DNA of 64,000 nucleotides from Paracoccaceae bacterium (lineage in GTDB: Bacteria > Pseudomonadota > Alphaproteobacteria > Rhodobacterales > Rhodobacteraceae), in assembly GCA_030066855.1 (NCBI GenBank), contig JASJAU010000013.1, positions 1 through 64,000 on the forward strand, given 5' to 3'. The position numbers and the translations under genes are program-made. This document shows positions 18,539 through 27,595 of the stretch, one piece after another; position 1 is the stretch's first letter; each line of letters opens with the position of its first letter. The notes beneath the pieces were generated by a model, which made no database searches, was not told the origin of the DNA, and saw only the letters and a program-made list of their open reading frames with translations.

Positions 18539-18922
18539 ATGGGCGTGATCAGCGTAATCGCCGCGGCAGCTGCCGCATGGATTTTCGGGGCCGTCTGGTA
18601 CGGCGTGATCGGCAAGCAGTGGATGGCGGCTTCGGGCCTGACGGAAGAGACGATCGACCGGAAGAACCCGGCGCCTTACATCGTCAGCTTCATTGCCGTC
18701 GTGCTCGTGGCGGGCATGACCCGGCACATCCTCGCCGGCTCCGGCGTCGACGGCGTCTTTGCCGGGGCGCTGGCCGGGCTGGGCCTCGGCGCCTTTGTCG
18801 CGGCGCCGTGGGTCGCGACCAATGTGATGTTCGCCCAACGCGACCGGTCGTTGATCTGGATGGACGGCCTTTATCCAGTCGTCGGATGCGCTCTGATCGG
18901 CTTGGTTCTGAACCTGTTCTAA
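18539..18922 (+). CDS. DUF1761-type small membrane protein
   Basis: 127 aa with about four hydrophobic helices. The N-terminal helix ends in AAWIFGAVWYGVIGKQWM, a hallmark of DUF1761 proteins. It is membrane-embedded and its function is unknown. A GGGGGAG ribosome site lies about 10 bases before the ATG. It stands alone between the EVE gene and a hypothetical gene. Confidence 0.8.
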   Translation: MGVISVIAAAAAAWIFGAVWYGVIGKQWMAASGLTEETIDRKNPAPYIVSFIAVVLVAGMTRHILAGSGVDGVFAGALAGLGLGAFVAAPWVATNVMFAQRDRSLIWMDGLYPVVGCALIGLVLNLF

Positions 18923-19083
18923 GACGCTTTGGCGCATTTGAGCGGTTTCTCTCCGATTTCGGTGCTTGTCGCGCCTTTTGGGAGAGCGCCTGAGCGCATT
19001 TCACCCTGCAAAAGCCGCACTTTCGCCAGAAAGCAAGCGTTCTTTCCTCTGATCGACCGAGCGGTTTTCAGACAGGTACGCCC

Positions 19084-20046
19084 ATGGATACGAGACAGAC
19101 GAGCTTTCAGGACCGTTTGCGCAAGATCGAGCGCAGGCAGGCAGACACGCTTGTGCCTGCGGGCGGTCACACGCCGCCCCCCGAGATCCCCGAACCGGTG
19201 ACCGATCGCGCGCCGCGCAAACGGCGCCGCAGGGCCAGAAACGACGGGCAAGGAAGCCAGCTTCTTATGATGCTCGGAGCGGCTGGCGTCATTCTGGCAG
19301 GCGCGGCCATTTACCTCCGCGATGTTGCGGGACCGCCTGCCGACCCGGCGCTTGGCGGTGAGACGCGGCAGGTCAGCCTCCTCGGACAGTGGATGGGCGG
19401 CATGTTCGACCCTGGCGCCGCCAAAGGAGCGATGCCGGTCGCGCATCTGCCCGACGCGCCCGAGGGGTGGGTCCTCGTCACGCGCAAAGACGCGAGAAGG
19501 GTCTCGGCCATCGCGCAAATCGAAGCGGCCTGGCCCCCCGCGCCGAACGGACCGGTCGTGCCATTGAGCGAAAACCTGGGCTTTAAGGCGCTCAAGGATT
19601 TCGTGAAGGACGCCCAGGTCAAAAACAACAAAACCCAGGCGCTCGCAAAAACGCAGTCGACAGCGATGCTCCTTGCCGCAAACGGCGATTTTCTGCGCGT
19701 CGAACTGCATTTTCTTGAGCCCGACCGCTCGCTCGGCGCCACCGCCGATCCCGAGGTCTGGGCGGAGGGCCTCGCCGCGCTGGAGGCCAGCAACCTTAAG
19801 TCGGGATGGGAGCTTGAGCGGAACGTGCTTGCCGGCATGCCCATCCTGAACCGCATGCGCCCGGCCGGGGGTTTTGCGGGCGACCGGGCTATCGGCGATC
19901 TCTACGATGTGCCTGTCAACCTGCGCGTCGCTGCGCCGATCTCAGATCGGGCGTTCATCCGGTTGCACGGACACGCGACGCCAAACCTGGTTGGCGAAGT
20001 TCTTTCCAGCCTCAACACGACAGCGATTCAGGCGGCGCTTCGGTAG
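19084..20046 (+). CDS. hypothetical single-pass membrane protein
   Basis: 320 aa. A cytoplasmic head (1-58) includes a strongly basic patch (PRKRRRRAR, about 44-52). One membrane helix follows (about 59-78, LLMMLGAAGVILAG), then a roughly 240-residue periplasmic part with no motif I recognise. Topology suggests a bitopic inner-membrane protein. It converges on ahcY with a 13-base gap. No function is proposed. Confidence 0.75.
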   Translation: MDTRQTSFQDRLRKIERRQADTLVPAGGHTPPPEIPEPVTDRAPRKRRRRARNDGQGSQLLMMLGAAGVILAGAAIYLRDVAGPPADPALGGETRQVSLLGQWMGGMFDPGAAKGAMPVAHLPDAPEGWVLVTRKDARRVSAIAQIEAAWPPAPNGPVVPLSENLGFKALKDFVKDAQVKNNKTQALAKTQSTAMLLAANGDFLRVELHFLEPDRSLGATADPEVWAEGLAALEASNLKSGWELERNVLAGMPILNRMRPAGGFAGDRAIGDLYDVPVNLRVAAPISDRAFIRLHGHATPNLVGEVLSSLNTTAIQAALR

Positions 20047-20059
20047 CGCCGTCCCGGTT

Positions 20060-21454
20060 TCAGTAGCGATAGTGCTCGGGCTTGAATGGGCCCTCGGGCT
20101 TCACGCCGATATAGTCCGCCTGATCCGGCTTCAGCTCTGTCAGCTTCGCGCCGATCCGCGCCAGGTGCAGCCGGGCGACTTTTTCGTCCAGATGCTTGGG
20201 CAGGATATAAACCTTGTGTTCGTATTCCTTGCCGCGCGTCCAAAGCTCGATTTGCGCCAGAACCTGGTTGGTAAAGCTCGCTGACATCACAAAGCTAGGG
20301 TGGCCGGTCGCGTTGCCGAGGTTCAAAAGGCGGCCCTCTGAAAGCAGGATGATCCGGTTGCCCGAGGGCATCTCGATCATATCTACCTGCTCTTTGATGT
20401 TCGTCCACTTATGGTTCTTCAGGTTTGCAACCTGGATCTCGTTGTCGAAGTGGCCGATGTTGCCGACGATGGCCATGTCCTTCATGTCGCGCATGTGCTC
20501 GATGCGGATCACGTCCTTGTTGCCGGTCGTTGTGATGAAGATGTCGGCGGTGCCAATCTCGTCTTCGAGCAGGGTCACTTCGAAGCCATCCATCGCAGCC
20601 TGAAGTGCGCAGATCGGATCAACCTCGGTCACCTTAACGCGCGCGCCGGCGCCACGAAGCGAGGCCGCCGAGCCTTTGCCGACGTCGCCGTAGCCGCAGA
20701 CAACGGCGACCTTGCCCGCCATCATCGTGTCGGTCGCGCGACGGATACCGTCGACGAGCGACTCCTTGCAGCCGTACTTGTTGTCGAACTTCGACTTTGT
20801 CACGCTGTCGTTGACGTTGATGGCCGGGAACGGCAGGCGTCCCTCCTCCACCATCTTGTACAGACGATGAACGCCGGTGGTCGTTTCCTCTGTCACGCCC
20901 TGGATCATGTCGCGTTGTTTGACGAACCAGCCGGGAGTCTCTGCGATGCGCTTCCTGATCTGAGCGAAAAGCGCCTCCTCTTCTTCGCTGGTCGGAACGG
21001 CGATCAGGTTATCCTCGCCCTCCTCCACCCGAGCGCCCAGAAGCACATAGAGCGTGGCGTCGCCGCCATCGTCGAGGATCATGTTCGCGCCGCCTTCGGC
21101 GAACCGGAAGATCTGATCGGTGTAGGACCAGTATTCCTCAAGCGTCTCGCCCTTGATCGCGAATACCGGCGTCCCGCCATCGGCGATTGCCGCAGCCGCA
21201 TGATCCTGGGTGGAGAAAATGTTGCAAGAAGCCCAGCGCACATCCGCGCCCAGCACCTTGAGCGTCTCGATCAGAACCGCTGTCTGAATCGTCATGTGAA
21301 GAGACCCGGCGATCCGCGCGCCCTTCAGTGGCTTCTCGTCACCGTATTCTTCGCGCAGCGCCATGAGACCGGGCATTTCAGTCTCGGCGATGTCCAATTC
21401 CTTACGGCCGAAAGCCGCCAGCGCGATGTCGCGAACGACATGATCCTTGGGCAT
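20060..21454 (-). CDS. ahcY: adenosylhomocysteinase
   Basis: 464 aa. It hydrolyses S-adenosylhomocysteine to adenosine and homocysteine in the methyl cycle. It has [17 protein letters not shown], the NAD-binding region [18 protein letters not shown], the block TTTGNKDVI and the family C-terminus ([10 protein letters not shown]). I chose the ATG at 21454 ([11 protein letters not shown]), which has GAGGAG 8 bases upstream. A TTG at 21469 in the same frame overlaps that ribosome site and is unlikely. Confidence 0.97.
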   Translation of the reverse strand: MPKDHVVRDIALAAFGRKELDIAETEMPGLMALREEYGDEKPLKGARIAGSLHMTIQTAVLIETLKVLGADVRWASCNIFSTQDHAAAAIADGGTPVFAIKGETLEEYWSYTDQIFRFAEGGANMILDDGGDATLYVLLGARVEEGEDNLIAVPTSEEEEALFAQIRKRIAETPGWFVKQRDMIQGVTEETTTGVHRLYKMVEEGRLPFPAINVNDSVTKSKFDNKYGCKESLVDGIRRATDTMMAGKVAVVCGYGDVGKGSAASLRGAGARVKVTEVDPICALQAAMDGFEVTLLEDEIGTADIFITTTGNKDVIRIEHMRDMKDMAIVGNIGHFDNEIQVANLKNHKWTNIKEQVDMIEMPSGNRIILLSEGRLLNLGNATGHPSFVMSASFTNQVLAQIELWTRGKEYEHKVYILPKHLDEKVARLHLARIGAKLTELKPDQADYIGVKPEGPFKPEHYRY

Positions 21455-21491
21455 GTACCCGCTCCTCAATAGATTTGCGGGTCACTTAGCA

Positions 21492-21508
21492 CCGGTCCCT
21501 GGGACCGG
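21492..21508 (-). terminator. hairpin between the small secreted-protein gene and ahcY
   Basis: CCGGTCCC and GGGACCGG around a single T form a near-perfect palindrome, giving a 7-bp stem with a 3-base loop. It lies 9 bases beyond the stop of the 101-aa gene and 38 bases before ahcY, with no T-run. It may be a weak terminator or a processing site. Confidence 0.45.
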
Positions 21509-21517
21509 CAAGTTGGC

Positions 21518-21823
21518 TCAGCCGGGGATGCCTGCCGGTTTCTTAAGGCTCGTGTCGCCTTCCCGCCAGTTGGTTCCCGACGCCATAATGCAAGAGGTGC
21601 CGTCGGCGCGGGTCATCAGGATGGTCCAGGTGCCTTTTTCCTCTGAGAACCAGACTTCGAAGATCCGGGTCTGGTTCTGCAGGCCGCCACCGGCGAAGTA
21701 TTCTCCATACCGGCTTTCGAGCTTTTCCACGACCATGTCGCGAGAAGCGCAGTTGGTTTGGGCTTGGAGCGCGGTCGGCAGTGCAACCGCCAGGAAGGTC
21801 AGGCCAGTGAGGATGCGTCGCAT
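21518..21823 (-). CDS. small secreted protein, unknown function
   Basis: 101 aa. A clear Sec signal peptide (about 1-21, ending ALQAQ) leaves a mature protein of about 80 residues with two Cys (in TNCASRD and TSCIMASGT), probably forming a disulfide in the periplasm. GGAGA lies 5-9 bases before the ATG. I recognise no family. Confidence 0.75.
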   Translation of the reverse strand: MRRILTGLTFLAVALPTALQAQTNCASRDMVVEKLESRYGEYFAGGGLQNQTRIFEVWFSEEKGTWTILMTRADGTSCIMASGTNWREGDTSLKKPAGIPG

Positions 21824-22150
21824 CGTAGTCTCCTTTCTGCAGCTACTGCTGCATCAACCTTTGAGACCTCCCTTTCGTTAAACCGCGCAACTAGTGATCA
21901 TTTGTTTCGGTTTCGTCACCAAAATCGTGTTTCTAGGTCTAACACCGCTCATTTACACCCTAAGGCTAAACGACGAATTGCGTCCGAAACCCGACCCTAA
22001 TCGTGACTTTTCAGTGCCGATTTGTTTCATTTCCGCACAACTGAGATGGTTTCCGCCTCAAAAAAAGGCAAATAACAGCCCGACACCTCTTGGTGAGCGC
22101 CCTCCGCAGCCACCCTTGACCCTGCCGCTTCCGCAGGTCACCAGTCGGCC
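21824..22150. other. gene-free stretch before the HD hydrolase gene
   Basis: 327 bases, less GC-rich than its surroundings, with no credible ORF. ATTTGTTTC occurs twice (near 21898 and 22019). Just before the HD gene is a TTGACC box (22116-22121) that runs into a GACC...GGTC dyad. The stretch must hold the promoters for both divergent genes. Confidence 0.55.
22116..22140 (+). promoter_or_regulatory. MerR-like dyad overlapping a TTGACC box
   Basis: TTGACC (22116-22121) continues as a dyad with half-sites GACCCTGC and GCAGGTC (22118-22139). This is the arrangement of promoters driven by MerR/CueR-type regulators, where the operator fills a long -35/-10 spacer. The expected -10 (about 22141-22146) is poor and the HD gene starts only 11 bases beyond the dyad, so its function is uncertain. 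Confidence 0.25.
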
Positions 22151-22753
22151 ATGCCGCGAAACAAACCGCCTCCTCGCGCATGGCAGCGCATGCTCTCCGG
22201 GCGACGGCTTGATCTTTTGGATCCGACGCCGATGGACATCGAGATCGAGGATATCGCGCACGGTCTCGCCTTCGTCGCCCGCTGGAATGGTCAGACGAAG
22301 GGGGATTGGCCTTTCTCGGTGGCCGAGCATTCTCTGCTGGTCGAGGAGATCTTCGGGCGCCTTCAGCCCTCCGCGCCGCCGAAGTGGCGGCTGGCCGCCC
22401 TTCTGCACGACGCTCCGGAATACGTGATCGGCGACATGATCTCGCCGGTCAAAGCGGCGGTCGGGGCAGAATACGGCGCGCTGGATGACAAGCTAGCCGC
22501 GGCGGTTCATCTCCGGTTCGGCCTGCCGGCGATGATCCCGGCCGCGACAAAGCGGAAGATCAAACAAGCCGACAAGATCTCGGCCTGGCTGGAGGCGGTT
22601 CAGCTGGCGGGCTTCTCGTTATCCGAGGCGAACAAGTATTTCGGCGCGCCAAGCGACACGATCGCGGAAGGGCTGAAGCTCAGACTCCGCCCGCCTGTCG
22701 AGGTACGGAACGATTTCATCACCCGCCACGCCGCGCTCCTGAAAGCGATGTGA
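22151..22753 (+). CDS. HD-domain hydrolase (YfbR-like)
   Basis: 200 aa. Metal-binding HD-fold phosphohydrolase with FSVAEHSLLVEEI (first His), LLHDAPEYVIGDMISPVK (HD pair) and ADKISAWLEAVQL (last Asp). This pattern is seen in small alphaproteobacterial HD hydrolases related to the nucleotidase YfbR. The substrate is probably a nucleotide but unproven. It converges on regA with a 3-base gap. Confidence 0.85.
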   Translation: MPRNKPPPRAWQRMLSGRRLDLLDPTPMDIEIEDIAHGLAFVARWNGQTKGDWPFSVAEHSLLVEEIFGRLQPSAPPKWRLAALLHDAPEYVIGDMISPVKAAVGAEYGALDDKLAAAVHLRFGLPAMIPAATKRKIKQADKISAWLEAVQLAGFSLSEANKYFGAPSDTIAEGLKLRLRPPVEVRNDFITRHAALLKAM

Positions 22754-22756
22754 GGC

Positions 22757-23311
22757 TCAACGCGGCGAGCGTTTCGCGAGTATGCGCTGCAAGGTCCTGC
22801 GGTGCATGTTCAGCCGGCGGGCCGTCTCGCTGACGTTTCGGTCGCAGAGCTCATAGACCCGCTGGATATGCTCCCAACGCACGCGGTCCGCGCTCATCGG
22901 GTTCTCAGGCGGCGGCGGCATCTCGTCGTCCGGCGCCAGAAGCGCGGCGGTAACGTCGTTCGCATCCGCAGGCTTGGACAGGTAGTCGGTCGCGCCAATC
23001 TTCACGGCGGCGACCGCCGTCGCGATGGCGCCATAACCGGTCAGCACGACCACCTTGCTGCTCTCGCGGCGCTCGCGAATGCGCTCGACCACGTCCAGCC
23101 CGTTGCCGTCCTCCAGCCGCAGATCGACCACGGCATAAGCAGGGGGCCGCGCCGTGGCGACCGCCAGCCCGCCGGCGACCGAATCCGCCGTCTCGACGGC
23201 GAATCCGCGCTTTTCCATTGCCCGGGCGAGACGCCTCAGGAACGGCTCGTCGTCGTCAACGATCAGCAACGAGTTGTCCGGGCCGATTTCTTTTTGCGGC
23301 CGATCCATCAT
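22757..23311 (-). CDS. regA: redox response regulator RegA/PrrA/ActR
   Basis: 184 aa, the size of RegA in Rhodobacter. The receiver domain has acidic residues in LLIVDDDEP, phospho-acceptor Asp63 in AVVDLRLEDG, Thr in VVLTGYG and the Lys of YLSKPAD. A proline linker (PPPPENP) leads to a Fis-type helix-turn-helix (NVSETARRLNMHRRTLQRIL). It controls respiration, nitrogen and, where present, photosynthesis genes in response to the quinone pool. It lies downstream of senC and opposite regB, the classic arrangement. Confidence 0.95.
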   Translation of the reverse strand: MMDRPQKEIGPDNSLLIVDDDEPFLRRLARAMEKRGFAVETADSVAGGLAVATARPPAYAVVDLRLEDGNGLDVVERIRERRESSKVVVLTGYGAIATAVAAVKIGATDYLSKPADANDVTAALLAPDDEMPPPPENPMSADRVRWEHIQRVYELCDRNVSETARRLNMHRRTLQRILAKRSPR

Positions 23312-23376
23312 TCAGACCCTCATCCCATTCTTTCGGCGGAAGGTATGCCGGGCGCCCGAAGGCGTCAAATCGCCCG

Positions 23377-23985
23377 TCACGTGTTTCCCATGTGGCATGC
23401 CGTTTCTTCCGCCATGTCTTCGGGCGAGACCTCCCGCCCGAAATAAGTCGCGAGACCGGTTTCCGGAAACATCAGGTAGGTGAAGGTCGAATGATCCATG
23501 AGGTAGAACTCGCCTTCGCCAGAGCCGCGCGCGTAGAACGTCTTGTAGGCCCGGCTGGCGGCACGGACCTGCTCGGCGCTTCCGGTCAGTCCGACCATCT
23601 TTGGGTGCATGTCGTCGGCGTAGGACGCGACGACCTCCGGCGTGTCCCTTTCGGGGTCGATTGAGATGAAGACCGGCGTCACATCGTGACCCATCTCCTC
23701 CAGAATATCGATGGCGATAGCATTCCGGGCGACATCGAACGGACAGACATCCGGACAGAACGTATAGCCGAAGTAGATGAGCGTCGGCCCTTCGATCACA
23801 TCCGTCTCGGTTCTGATCGCGCCGGTCCCATCTACCAGCTCGAACGGCCCGCCAATCGCGGATCCGCCGCCCGCGATCGAATTGCCGCCGCACGTCGGCG
23901 CTGGACGGGTCAGGGTCCAAAGCGCCGTGCCGCCAATGAGCGCTGTGAGCGCGAAGGCGGCGAGAAGGGCCGAAAGGCGGGTCAT
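23377..23985 (-). CDS. senC: SCO/SenC (PrrC) copper chaperone
   Basis: 202 aa. An N-terminal membrane anchor (about 1-25) precedes a thioredoxin-like domain with the copper motif CxxxC in GYTFCPDVCPFD and the later ligand His in LMDHSTFTYL. SCO proteins help insert CuA or otherwise service cytochrome oxidases. It lies between regA and the divergent regB, matching the regB-senC-regA module, with a 65-base gap to regA. Confidence 0.94.
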   Translation of the reverse strand: MTRLSALLAAFALTALIGGTALWTLTRPAPTCGGNSIAGGGSAIGGPFELVDGTGAIRTETDVIEGPTLIYFGYTFCPDVCPFDVARNAIAIDILEEMGHDVTPVFISIDPERDTPEVVASYADDMHPKMVGLTGSAEQVRAASRAYKTFYARGSGEGEFYLMDHSTFTYLMFPETGLATYFGREVSPEDMAEETACHMGNT

Positions 23986-24073
23986 TCTCTGCTCCGATCA
24001 AGATCGGACGGATTGATCACTGAACCGCTCGCCGACTACAAGTGGACAGCTTGACCCATCCAATCACGATTGC

Positions 24074-25486
24074 ATGACTGTTGAGACCGATCTTGTGCCG
24101 CGCCCGATACGCTCGAACCTGGTTCGGCTGCGCACTCTCATCGTGCTTCGCTGGTTTGCGATTTGCGGCCAGCTGGCGGCCATCACGGTTGCCCAGCGCA
24201 TGTTTGACCTCGATCTCAATCTCGGTCTGTGCTTTCTGGCCATCGGCGCTTCAATTGTCGCAAACCTGATCGCCGTCTTCGTCTTTCCTGAGAACAAGCG
24301 CCTGAGCGAGAACCAGGTCGCCGGGATGTTGATGTTCGACATCGCTCAGTTGGTCTTCCTTCTGTTCCTAACCGGCGGGTTGAACAACCCCTTCGCGCTT
24401 CTGGTTCTGGCGCCCGTCACGATTTCGGCTACGACGCTGACCACTCGGACCACGGCCATTCTGGGCGTGATCACGATCGGATTGATTAGCTTCGTCGCCC
24501 TTTGGCATCTGCCGCTCCGCACCGACATGGGCTTCATCATGCGCATGCCCCAGGATTTCGTTTGGGGCTTCTGGATCGCAATCGTCATCGGCGTCATCTT
24601 CCTGGGCGTCTACGCCGGCCGCGTCACAACCGAGGTGCATGCGATGTCAGACGCGCTTGCGGCCACGCAAATGGCGCTGGCACGCGAGCAGAAACTGACC
24701 GACCTCGGCGGTGTCGTCGCCGCCGCCGCGCACGAGTTCGGAACGCCGCTGGCGACCATAAAACTCGTGAGCTCCGAGCTTGCCGAAGAGCTGAAGGATC
24801 GGCCGGAGCTCCTGGAGGATATTGAGCTCATCCGAGAGCAAGCCGATCGCTGCCGCGATATTCTCAGGTCCATGGGTCAAGCCGGCAAAGACGACTTGCA
24901 CATGCGCCACGCCCCGGTTGGCGCCGTGGTGCGCGAGGCCGCCGAGCCACACGCCCAGCGCGGCAAGGACCTGCATTATGACATCGCGCCCTCCGGCGGG
25001 TCCGATCCCCGCCAGCCCGTGATCGATCGCCGGCCCGAGATCATCCACGGTATCCGAAATCTTGTGCAGAACGCCGTGGACTTCGCGACCGCCAATGTCT
25101 GGGTCGATGTTTTTTGGGACGACCAGGAGATCACGATCAGGATCGTCGATGACGGGTCGGGTTTCTCGTCGCAGATGATGGGACGCATCGGCGACCCCTA
25201 TGTGAGCCGCCGCCGCCCCTCATCTCGGCGTCCGGGCTATGACGGAATGGGGCTGGGTCTGTTTATCGCCAAGACGCTTCTCGAGCGTTCGGGCGCCGAG
25301 ATGACATTCGCCAACGGGCGGGAGCCGTTCGAGGAGGCGGCTGTGGCGGGCACCCGAGGCGGAGCCATCGTTGAGGCGAAATGGACGCGCGAGCGTATCG
25401 GCGCCACCGGCCAGGCCGACCGCGTCGCATTGGGCGAGAATATCCCCTTCCCCATCGGCACAGAGGCCCCTCTCAAGGAAGGTTAA
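24074..25486 (+). CDS. regB: redox sensor histidine kinase RegB/PrrB/ActS
   Basis: 470 aa. Six N-terminal membrane helices (about 20-182) carry the quinone-binding heptad GGLNNPF (101-107). The dimerisation domain has the phospho-His220 in AHEFGTPLATIK and the redox-sensitive Cys260 in REQADRCRDIL. The ATPase domain has HGIRNLVQNAVDFA, DDGSGF and GMGLGLFIAKTLL. All diagnostic residues of RegB are present, so it should sense ubiquinone state and phosphorylate RegA. It is divergent from senC-regA. Confidence 0.96.
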   Translation: MTVETDLVPRPIRSNLVRLRTLIVLRWFAICGQLAAITVAQRMFDLDLNLGLCFLAIGASIVANLIAVFVFPENKRLSENQVAGMLMFDIAQLVFLLFLTGGLNNPFALLVLAPVTISATTLTTRTTAILGVITIGLISFVALWHLPLRTDMGFIMRMPQDFVWGFWIAIVIGVIFLGVYAGRVTTEVHAMSDALAATQMALAREQKLTDLGGVVAAAAHEFGTPLATIKLVSSELAEELKDRPELLEDIELIREQADRCRDILRSMGQAGKDDLHMRHAPVGAVVREAAEPHAQRGKDLHYDIAPSGGSDPRQPVIDRRPEIIHGIRNLVQNAVDFATANVWVDVFWDDQEITIRIVDDGSGFSSQMMGRIGDPYVSRRRPSSRRPGYDGMGLGLFIAKTLLERSGAEMTFANGREPFEEAAVAGTRGGAIVEAKWTRERIGATGQADRVALGENIPFPIGTEAPLKEG

Positions 25487-25540
25487 CACCTCATTAACTT
25501 TGTTGGGCCAAGTTTGCCCTGCTGTTGATGGGAGGCTTCT

Positions 25541-27064
25541 TTGATTCCCGCTGCCATACTTTATCCCGCCCTATTCGGGCTGGGGGCCTTTCTTTCCGCA
25601 TTCGCGGCCTTGTCCATCGCCTCGCGCCGCTCCGAACGCCGGCAGGTAGCGTCGGATCGTGAAGGCGATCTTCGAAGCGACACGCTGGTCTTTCTGATCC
25701 GCAACAGGTCACTCTGCGACAGGCTCGAAAGCTTCGCGTCGCAGGAGGACCGGCTGCAAAAGCTTGTTACCGCCATATCCAGCCGGTTCGACCACGCGGA
25801 GACGCTGGTCGGGCCCGAGCAGGACGTTCGGGCGATCTCGCGCGACGGGCTTCTGCAGGTCGTGTCCGAAGTTCTGCCCGGACGCGTACGCATCAAGATC
25901 TCGTCGCGTGACCGTGAGACACCTTCGGCGGAGGACGTCCATCGCCTCGACGCCATCGAGACGGAGCTCGAAACGCTCCGTGCGAACACCGAGCAGGCGC
26001 CGTTTCTGGTCTGGCGCGAGGCCGCGGACGGAACGCCGATCTGGGTGAATCGCGCCTACCTGGACGAGGTGGCGAAACGTTGCGGGCCGGACCGCTCCTT
26101 GTCCTGGCCCCTGCCGCGCCTTTTCCCTGATTTGAAACGCGGCGCCCCGAAGCGGGTTTCGCTTACGGACGAGCGCACCGGCGATGAGGATTGGTTCGAA
26201 TGCCATGGGGCGCCTGTTGGACGCGACACGCTTTTCACGGCATTCGACGCTAACGCCGCCGTCGGAGCCGAGCGGCGGTTGCGCGAGTTCACGCAAACGC
26301 TGACCAAAACCTTTGCAGAGCTGCCCATCGGACTTGCGATCTTCGATTGGTCCCGCCACCTGGCGCCGTTCAATCCAGCGTTCACCGATCTCACGGATCT
26401 TCCTGCGGGTTTTCTGACCGCCCGCCTGAGCCTGGTCGATCTTATCGACAAACTGCACGAGCGCCGCATGGCGCCAGAGCCCAAGGATTACAAATCCTGG
26501 CGCCAATCCATCGCCGAGTTGGAGGCGGCCGCGGAAGACGGCACCTACTCCGAGACCTGGGCGCTCCCCGGCAATCGGACTTACCGAGTAACTGGACAAC
26601 CGCACCCCGATGGCGCCATCGCCTTTCTGTTCGAGGATATTAGCGCCGAAATGGCACTGACCCGTCAATTCCGTGCCGATCTGGAAACCAGCCAGGCCAT
26701 CATCGACAGCCTGGGCGCGGCCATCGTCGTCTTCGCGCCCGATGGCGCGATGATCCAATCCAACAAGGCCTACCGCCGGCTTTGGGAGCTTTCCGAGGAC
26801 GACGCGCTCGCCGGCACGACGATCGTCGACGCGACCCGGCAATGGCACAAGCGAACGCTGCCGACCCCCGTCTGGGGCGAGTTGCGCGATTTCTTTCTCG
26901 GGAACGACGGGCGCGCGGACTGGTCCGCCTCGGCGACCCACCGCGACGGCCGCGCGCTTGCCTGCCGGTTCCTGCCGCTTCCAGGCGGCACGACTCTGGC
27001 AACGTTCGAGGTTCAGTCGGCGGAGGGCGCCGCGCGGGACGGCGCGGTGCTCAGAGCGGTCTGA
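25541..27064 (+). CDS. PAS-domain membrane protein, DivL-like but lacking the kinase domain
   Basis: 507 aa from a TTG start at 25541 preceded by GGGAGG. One N-terminal helix (about 3-27) is followed by a coiled region (about 55-150) and two or three PAS-like domains (about 150-240, 245-355, 360-490). Blocks such as LSLVDLIDKLHERRM, DYKSWRQSIAEL and HPDGAIAFLFEDISAEMAL resemble the PAS part of DivL, which in Caulobacter controls the CckA-CtrA pathway. The protein ends after the last PAS with no HisKA or ATPase part. Its place just before tsaE is where I recall divL in other alphaproteobacteria. A DivL-type role is inferred. Confidence 0.7.
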   Translation: MIPAAILYPALFGLGAFLSAFAALSIASRRSERRQVASDREGDLRSDTLVFLIRNRSLCDRLESFASQEDRLQKLVTAISSRFDHAETLVGPEQDVRAISRDGLLQVVSEVLPGRVRIKISSRDRETPSAEDVHRLDAIETELETLRANTEQAPFLVWREAADGTPIWVNRAYLDEVAKRCGPDRSLSWPLPRLFPDLKRGAPKRVSLTDERTGDEDWFECHGAPVGRDTLFTAFDANAAVGAERRLREFTQTLTKTFAELPIGLAIFDWSRHLAPFNPAFTDLTDLPAGFLTARLSLVDLIDKLHERRMAPEPKDYKSWRQSIAELEAAAEDGTYSETWALPGNRTYRVTGQPHPDGAIAFLFEDISAEMALTRQFRADLETSQAIIDSLGAAIVVFAPDGAMIQSNKAYRRLWELSEDDALAGTTIVDATRQWHKRTLPTPVWGELRDFFLGNDGRADWSASATHRDGRALACRFLPLPGGTTLATFEVQSAEGAARDGAVLRAV

Positions 27065-27106
27065 TCGCCGCTTGAAGACCCCGGCGCCCTTCTTCAGAGT
27101 AGCGCC

Positions 27107-27595
27107 ATGCCCGCGCCAGCGACCCTGTTTCTTGAGACGCCCGCCGCGACCGAGCGTCTGGCCCACAGCCTCGCCCAACGGGTCCGGCCGCCTGACTGTA
27201 TCCTCCTGAGCGGACCAATTGGCGCTGGCAAAACCCACTTTGCCCGCGCGCTCATTCAATCGCGTCTGGTCGCGCTTGGCCGGTCGGAAGACGTGCCCTC
27301 GCCCACCTTCACTTTGGTACAGGTCTACGAAGACGACGGCTTCGACATCTGGCACGCCGACTTGTACCGGCTGACCTCGGCGGATGAGCTGGTCGAACTT
27401 GGGATCGAAGAGGCGTTTGAAAGCGCCGTGACGCTGATTGAATGGCCGGATCGGCTTGGAAGCCTGACACCCGATAGCCCGTGCCGTATCGACCTGCAGC
27501 ACCGCGAGCAAGGGCGCGCCGCCGAAATAAACTGGGACGATCCGCGCCTGGACGCCGTAATCGGAGAAATGCGGGATGCGGAGCCGACCGCATGA
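27107..27595 (+). CDS. tsaE: tRNA threonylcarbamoylation ATPase TsaE
   Basis: 162 aa. It has the Walker A motif SGPIGAGKTHFAR (about 35-47), the TsaE block SPTFTLVQVYE, WHADLYRL and the late IEWPDRLG. It supports TsaD/TsaB in making t6A in tRNA. It is first gene of a tight run into murU and addBA; its stop overlaps the murU start (ATGA). Confidence 0.95.
   Translation: MPAPATLFLETPAATERLAHSLAQRVRPPDCILLSGPIGAGKTHFARALIQSRLVALGRSEDVPSPTFTLVQVYEDDGFDIWHADLYRLTSADELVELGIEEAFESAVTLIEWPDRLGSLTPDSPCRIDLQHREQGRAAEINWDDPRLDAVIGEMRDAEPTA

Noticed and set aside
21455-21517. Possible SAH riboswitch before ahcY
   Set aside because: Only 63 bases separate ahcY from the preceding gene and they hold just a simple hairpin; no pseudoknot-like elements are seen.
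25709-27511. 600-codon open frame on the minus strand
   Set aside because: It lies opposite the PAS-protein and tsaE genes, has no family-like motifs and is rich in Arg/Gly, as expected for an antisense shadow in GC-rich DNA.
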